NCBI GenBank assembly: GCA_964649745.1
Contig: CAZYQI010000049.1
Coordinates: forward strand, 1-16,920
Origin: CAZEHS01 sp964649745
GTDB taxonomy: Bacteria > Bacillota > Clostridia > Peptostreptococcales > Acidaminobacteraceae
Length of the DNA: 16,920 nucleotides
Direction of reading: 5' to 3'
Shown piece by piece: positions 14,963-16,920 of this stretch; within the stretch, counting starts at the first letter, position 1; every line of letters begins with the position of its first letter. The translations under genes and the position numbers were made by a program. The notes under the pieces are model-generated. The model was not told the DNA's origin, searched no databases, and worked only from the letters and a program-made list of their open reading frames with translations.

Positions 14963-16375
14963 ATGAATTCCGATACGAACAACGTACCGAACATCTGCGA
15001 CCGGCTACGGGAGCAGGCATTGGACGCCACACTGCTGAGCCAGGTACATTCCGCCGCGCTGGATTATATGGCAACAGTTCAGGAAAGACCGGTTTTTCCT
15101 GCAAAGGATGCGTTGGAAGGACTCTCGGCCTTCGACGAGCCGATTCCTGAGATACCCTGCAATCCCCACGATTTGCTGAAGCTTTTGCATACAAATGGCT
15201 CTCCGGCTACTGTGGCCCAGACAGGCGGCCGATATTTCGGATTTGTAAATGGCGGAATCGCCCCGGCTGCACTGGCAGCTAAGTGGCTGGCCGATGTTTG
15301 GGATCAGAACGCCGCCATGTATGTGAGTTCCCCTGTTGTATCCCGACTGGAGGAAATCTGTGAACAATGGCTGGCAAGCCTTCTCGGGCTCCCGGATGGG
15401 ACCGCCGCCGGTTTCGTAAGCGGTTCTTCAACAGCTACACTGTGCGGCGTGGCTGCTGCCCGAAATCATCTTCTTAATAATCAGGGGTACGACGTCGGAG
15501 CCAAGGGGCTTTTCGGTGCGCCGGAAATCAAAGTTGTGCTCAGCGAAGGGGCTCATTCCACAATATACAAAGCACTTTCGATTCTGGGACTTGGCAGTGA
15601 ACGCATCATCAAGGTGCCCATGGATGGTCAAGGCCGCATCCGGGAAGACCTTGTGCCGGAACTTGATGACAGGACTCTGCTGATTTTGCAGGCAGGCAAT
15701 GTCAACTCCGGGGCTTTCGACCGTTTCGGAATGCTCTGTGAAAAGGCCCGAGCAGCTGGTGCATGGGTTCATGTGGATGGGGCTTTCGGCCTCTGGGCCG
15801 CCGCTTCAGAATCACTGAAGCATCTGACTGAAGGTTTTGAAAAGGCCGATTCTTGGTCGGTGGACGCTCATAAAACACTGAACGCTCCATATGACAATGG
15901 AATCGTTCTCTGCCGCAATCGGCAAGCGCTCATCGCCGCCATGCAGATGACCGGCTCATACATCGTTCTGAGCCCACAGCGTGACTGCATGCTGTACACG
16001 CCGGAAATGTCCCGGAGAGGACGTATCGTCGAGCTCTGGGCAACTCTGAAGTCCATGGGGCGTGCCGGGGTATCGGAACTGGTCCAAGACCTGCACGAGA
16101 AAGCTGTCTACTTTGCTTCAACGCTTGGAAATGAAGGATTCACCATTCACAACGAAGTATGCTTCAATCAGGTGCTCGTTTCTATAGGTACCGGGGAACA
16201 AACTCAGACAGTGCTTAAAGCAGTTCAGGAATCCGGCATTCTTTGGTGTGGTGCCTCACAGTGGGAAGGCAAGGCCGTCATCCGACTCAGTGTCTGCTCA
16301 TACCGGACAACCCGGGAGGACATCGATCGCTGTGTGCGTGCATTTGCGGCGGCAAAGGAATCCGTTCTCGGATAA
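14963..16375 (+). CDS. Group II PLP-dependent amino acid decarboxylase
   Basis: A 470-residue enzyme of the group II PLP decarboxylase family (aromatic-L-amino-acid and glutamate decarboxylase-like). The catalytic features are in place: the substrate/cofactor segment GSSTATL at 154-160, the ring-stacking histidine in SEGAHSTIYKAL (H198), HVDGAFG with D272, and SVDAHKTLNAPYDNG with the PLP lysine K304. The length is normal. The ATG at 14963 follows AAGGAGGG at eight bases, and an upstream extension in the same frame lacks a comparable site. It would remove CO2 from an amino acid to give an amine, but the substrate cannot be read from the sequence. The gene diverges from the MocR regulator, and the PhzF-like gene starts 15 bases after its stop, so the two probably form one operon. 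Confidence 0.88.
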   Translation: MNSDTNNVPNICDRLREQALDATLLSQVHSAALDYMATVQERPVFPAKDALEGLSAFDEPIPEIPCNPHDLLKLLHTNGSPATVAQTGGRYFGFVNGGIAPAALAAKWLADVWDQNAAMYVSSPVVSRLEEICEQWLASLLGLPDGTAAGFVSGSSTATLCGVAAARNHLLNNQGYDVGAKGLFGAPEIKVVLSEGAHSTIYKALSILGLGSERIIKVPMDGQGRIREDLVPELDDRTLLILQAGNVNSGAFDRFGMLCEKARAAGAWVHVDGAFGLWAAASESLKHLTEGFEKADSWSVDAHKTLNAPYDNGIVLCRNRQALIAAMQMTGSYIVLSPQRDCMLYTPEMSRRGRIVELWATLKSMGRAGVSELVQDLHEKAVYFASTLGNEGFTIHNEVCFNQVLVSIGTGEQTQTVLKAVQESGILWCGASQWEGKAVIRLSVCSYRTTREDIDRCVRAFAAAKESVLG

Positions 16376-16390
16376 ATGGAGGAGACGGTT

Positions 16391-16885
16391 ATGTTGAAAT
16401 ACTATGTGGCTGATGCGTTCGCGGATCACATCTTCGAAGGCAACCCTGCCGGTGTCTGTATCATGGATGCGTGGATTCCAAACAGTAAAATGGAGAAAAT
16501 TGCAGCGGAAAACAACCTTTCAGAAACGGCTTTCGCGGTTAAAGAAGGTGATGCTTACGGACTGAGATGGTTCACTCCGGGTGGTGAAATCGATCTCTGT
16601 GGCCATGCAACGCTTGCGACGGCTTATGTTCTATTCCGGTTTTTTGAAACCGACGCGCAAGTCATCCATTTCAACTCAAAAAAAGCGAATCATCATTTGG
16701 TCGTCAACAAGAAAAGTGATTTACTTGAGATGGATTTTCCGGCCAGCGTGCCAGAAAAGTATCATTTGACAGATCAGATGACTGAGGCTTTGGGTGCGAC
16801 TCCAGCCGAGGTATTCCGAACGGGAAGAGATTTGATCTTTATCTTTGATTCAGAGGATATGGTGAAGCCCCCTGTGTCAGAATAG
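16391..16885 (+). pseudogene. PhzF-family isomerase/epimerase, truncated
   Basis: The protein is the N-terminal 164 residues of a PhzF-like enzyme, which normally has 260-300. It begins MLKYYVADAF with GNPAGVC, has the catalytic glutamate in LSETAF (E45), and the FTPGGEIDLCGHATLA motif at 61-76. The second half, with the aspartate expected near 208 in PhzF, is missing: after DSEDMVK the sequence turns into unrelated PPVSE and two TAG codons. The truncated product is not expected to be active. I prefer the ATG at 16391, with GGAGGAG six bases upstream, to the ATG at 16376 that directly follows the decarboxylase stop. PhzF proteins act in phenazine synthesis but many relatives have unknown roles. 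Positions 16886-16920 contain no recognisable gene. Confidence 0.75.
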
Positions 16886-16920
16886 TAGTCGCAGGGCTCT
16901 GATAAATGTATAGTGAGTTA

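Noticed and set aside
1..16920. CRISPR array, tRNA or rRNA genes
   Set aside because: No regularly spaced repeats of suitable length and no recognisable RNA gene sequence were seen on either strand.

Overview
The window looks like an accessory (defence-island) stretch of a Bacillota chromosome, most likely a clostridium-like organism. The grounds are strong AGGAGG-type ribosome binding sites, several GTG starts, tightly packed operons, and protein families (a WYL regulator, a DUF5716/DUF6063-type Wadjet system, a MocR regulator) that are common there. No rRNA, tRNA, CRISPR array, integrase or intact transposase gene was seen.

Layout. Positions 1-246 hold the 5' end of a WYL/YafY-type regulator (minus strand). 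323-1243 is a Fic protein with an N-terminal helix-turn-helix; its promoter is overlaid by two copies of a 10-bp palindrome. Positions 1382-13292 form an island bounded by 29-bp direct repeats with two mismatches. Each repeat encodes the peptide HVERVV(K/R)LE, which resembles the C-terminus of TrmA/RlmD-type rRNA uracil methyltransferases. Inside, all on the minus strand, lie a second Fic protein (1513-2568), a four-gene Wadjet system transcribed jetD-jetA-jetB-jetC (10587 down to 2778), a YhcG/DUF1016-type nuclease gene split by an in-frame stop (11608 down to 10598), and a RhuM-family gene (12048-13088). A third, more decayed copy of the repeat region (about 11941-12008) separates rhuM from the Wadjet part. 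The island therefore looks like two modules stacked at one site.

The Wadjet operon starts from a good promoter at 11646-11674, preceded by a rho-independent terminator at 11714-11752. The genes are linked by overlaps or gaps of a few bases. JetA (kleisin), JetB (KITE-like) and JetC (SMC ATPase) should form a loop-extruding complex, and JetD (Toprim nuclease) cleaves the DNA, as known for Wadjet defence against plasmids. YhcG leads the same operon but is interrupted between its two domains.

Right of the island (13440-16920) is a metabolic cluster: a MocR-type regulator (minus strand) diverges from a group II PLP-dependent decarboxylase and a PhzF-like gene that is cut short. Two 11-bp direct repeats, 22 bp apart, overlap the decarboxylase promoter and are the likely MocR sites. 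The PhzF reading frame ends at 16885, before its second catalytic half, so a rearrangement probably begins near 16865.
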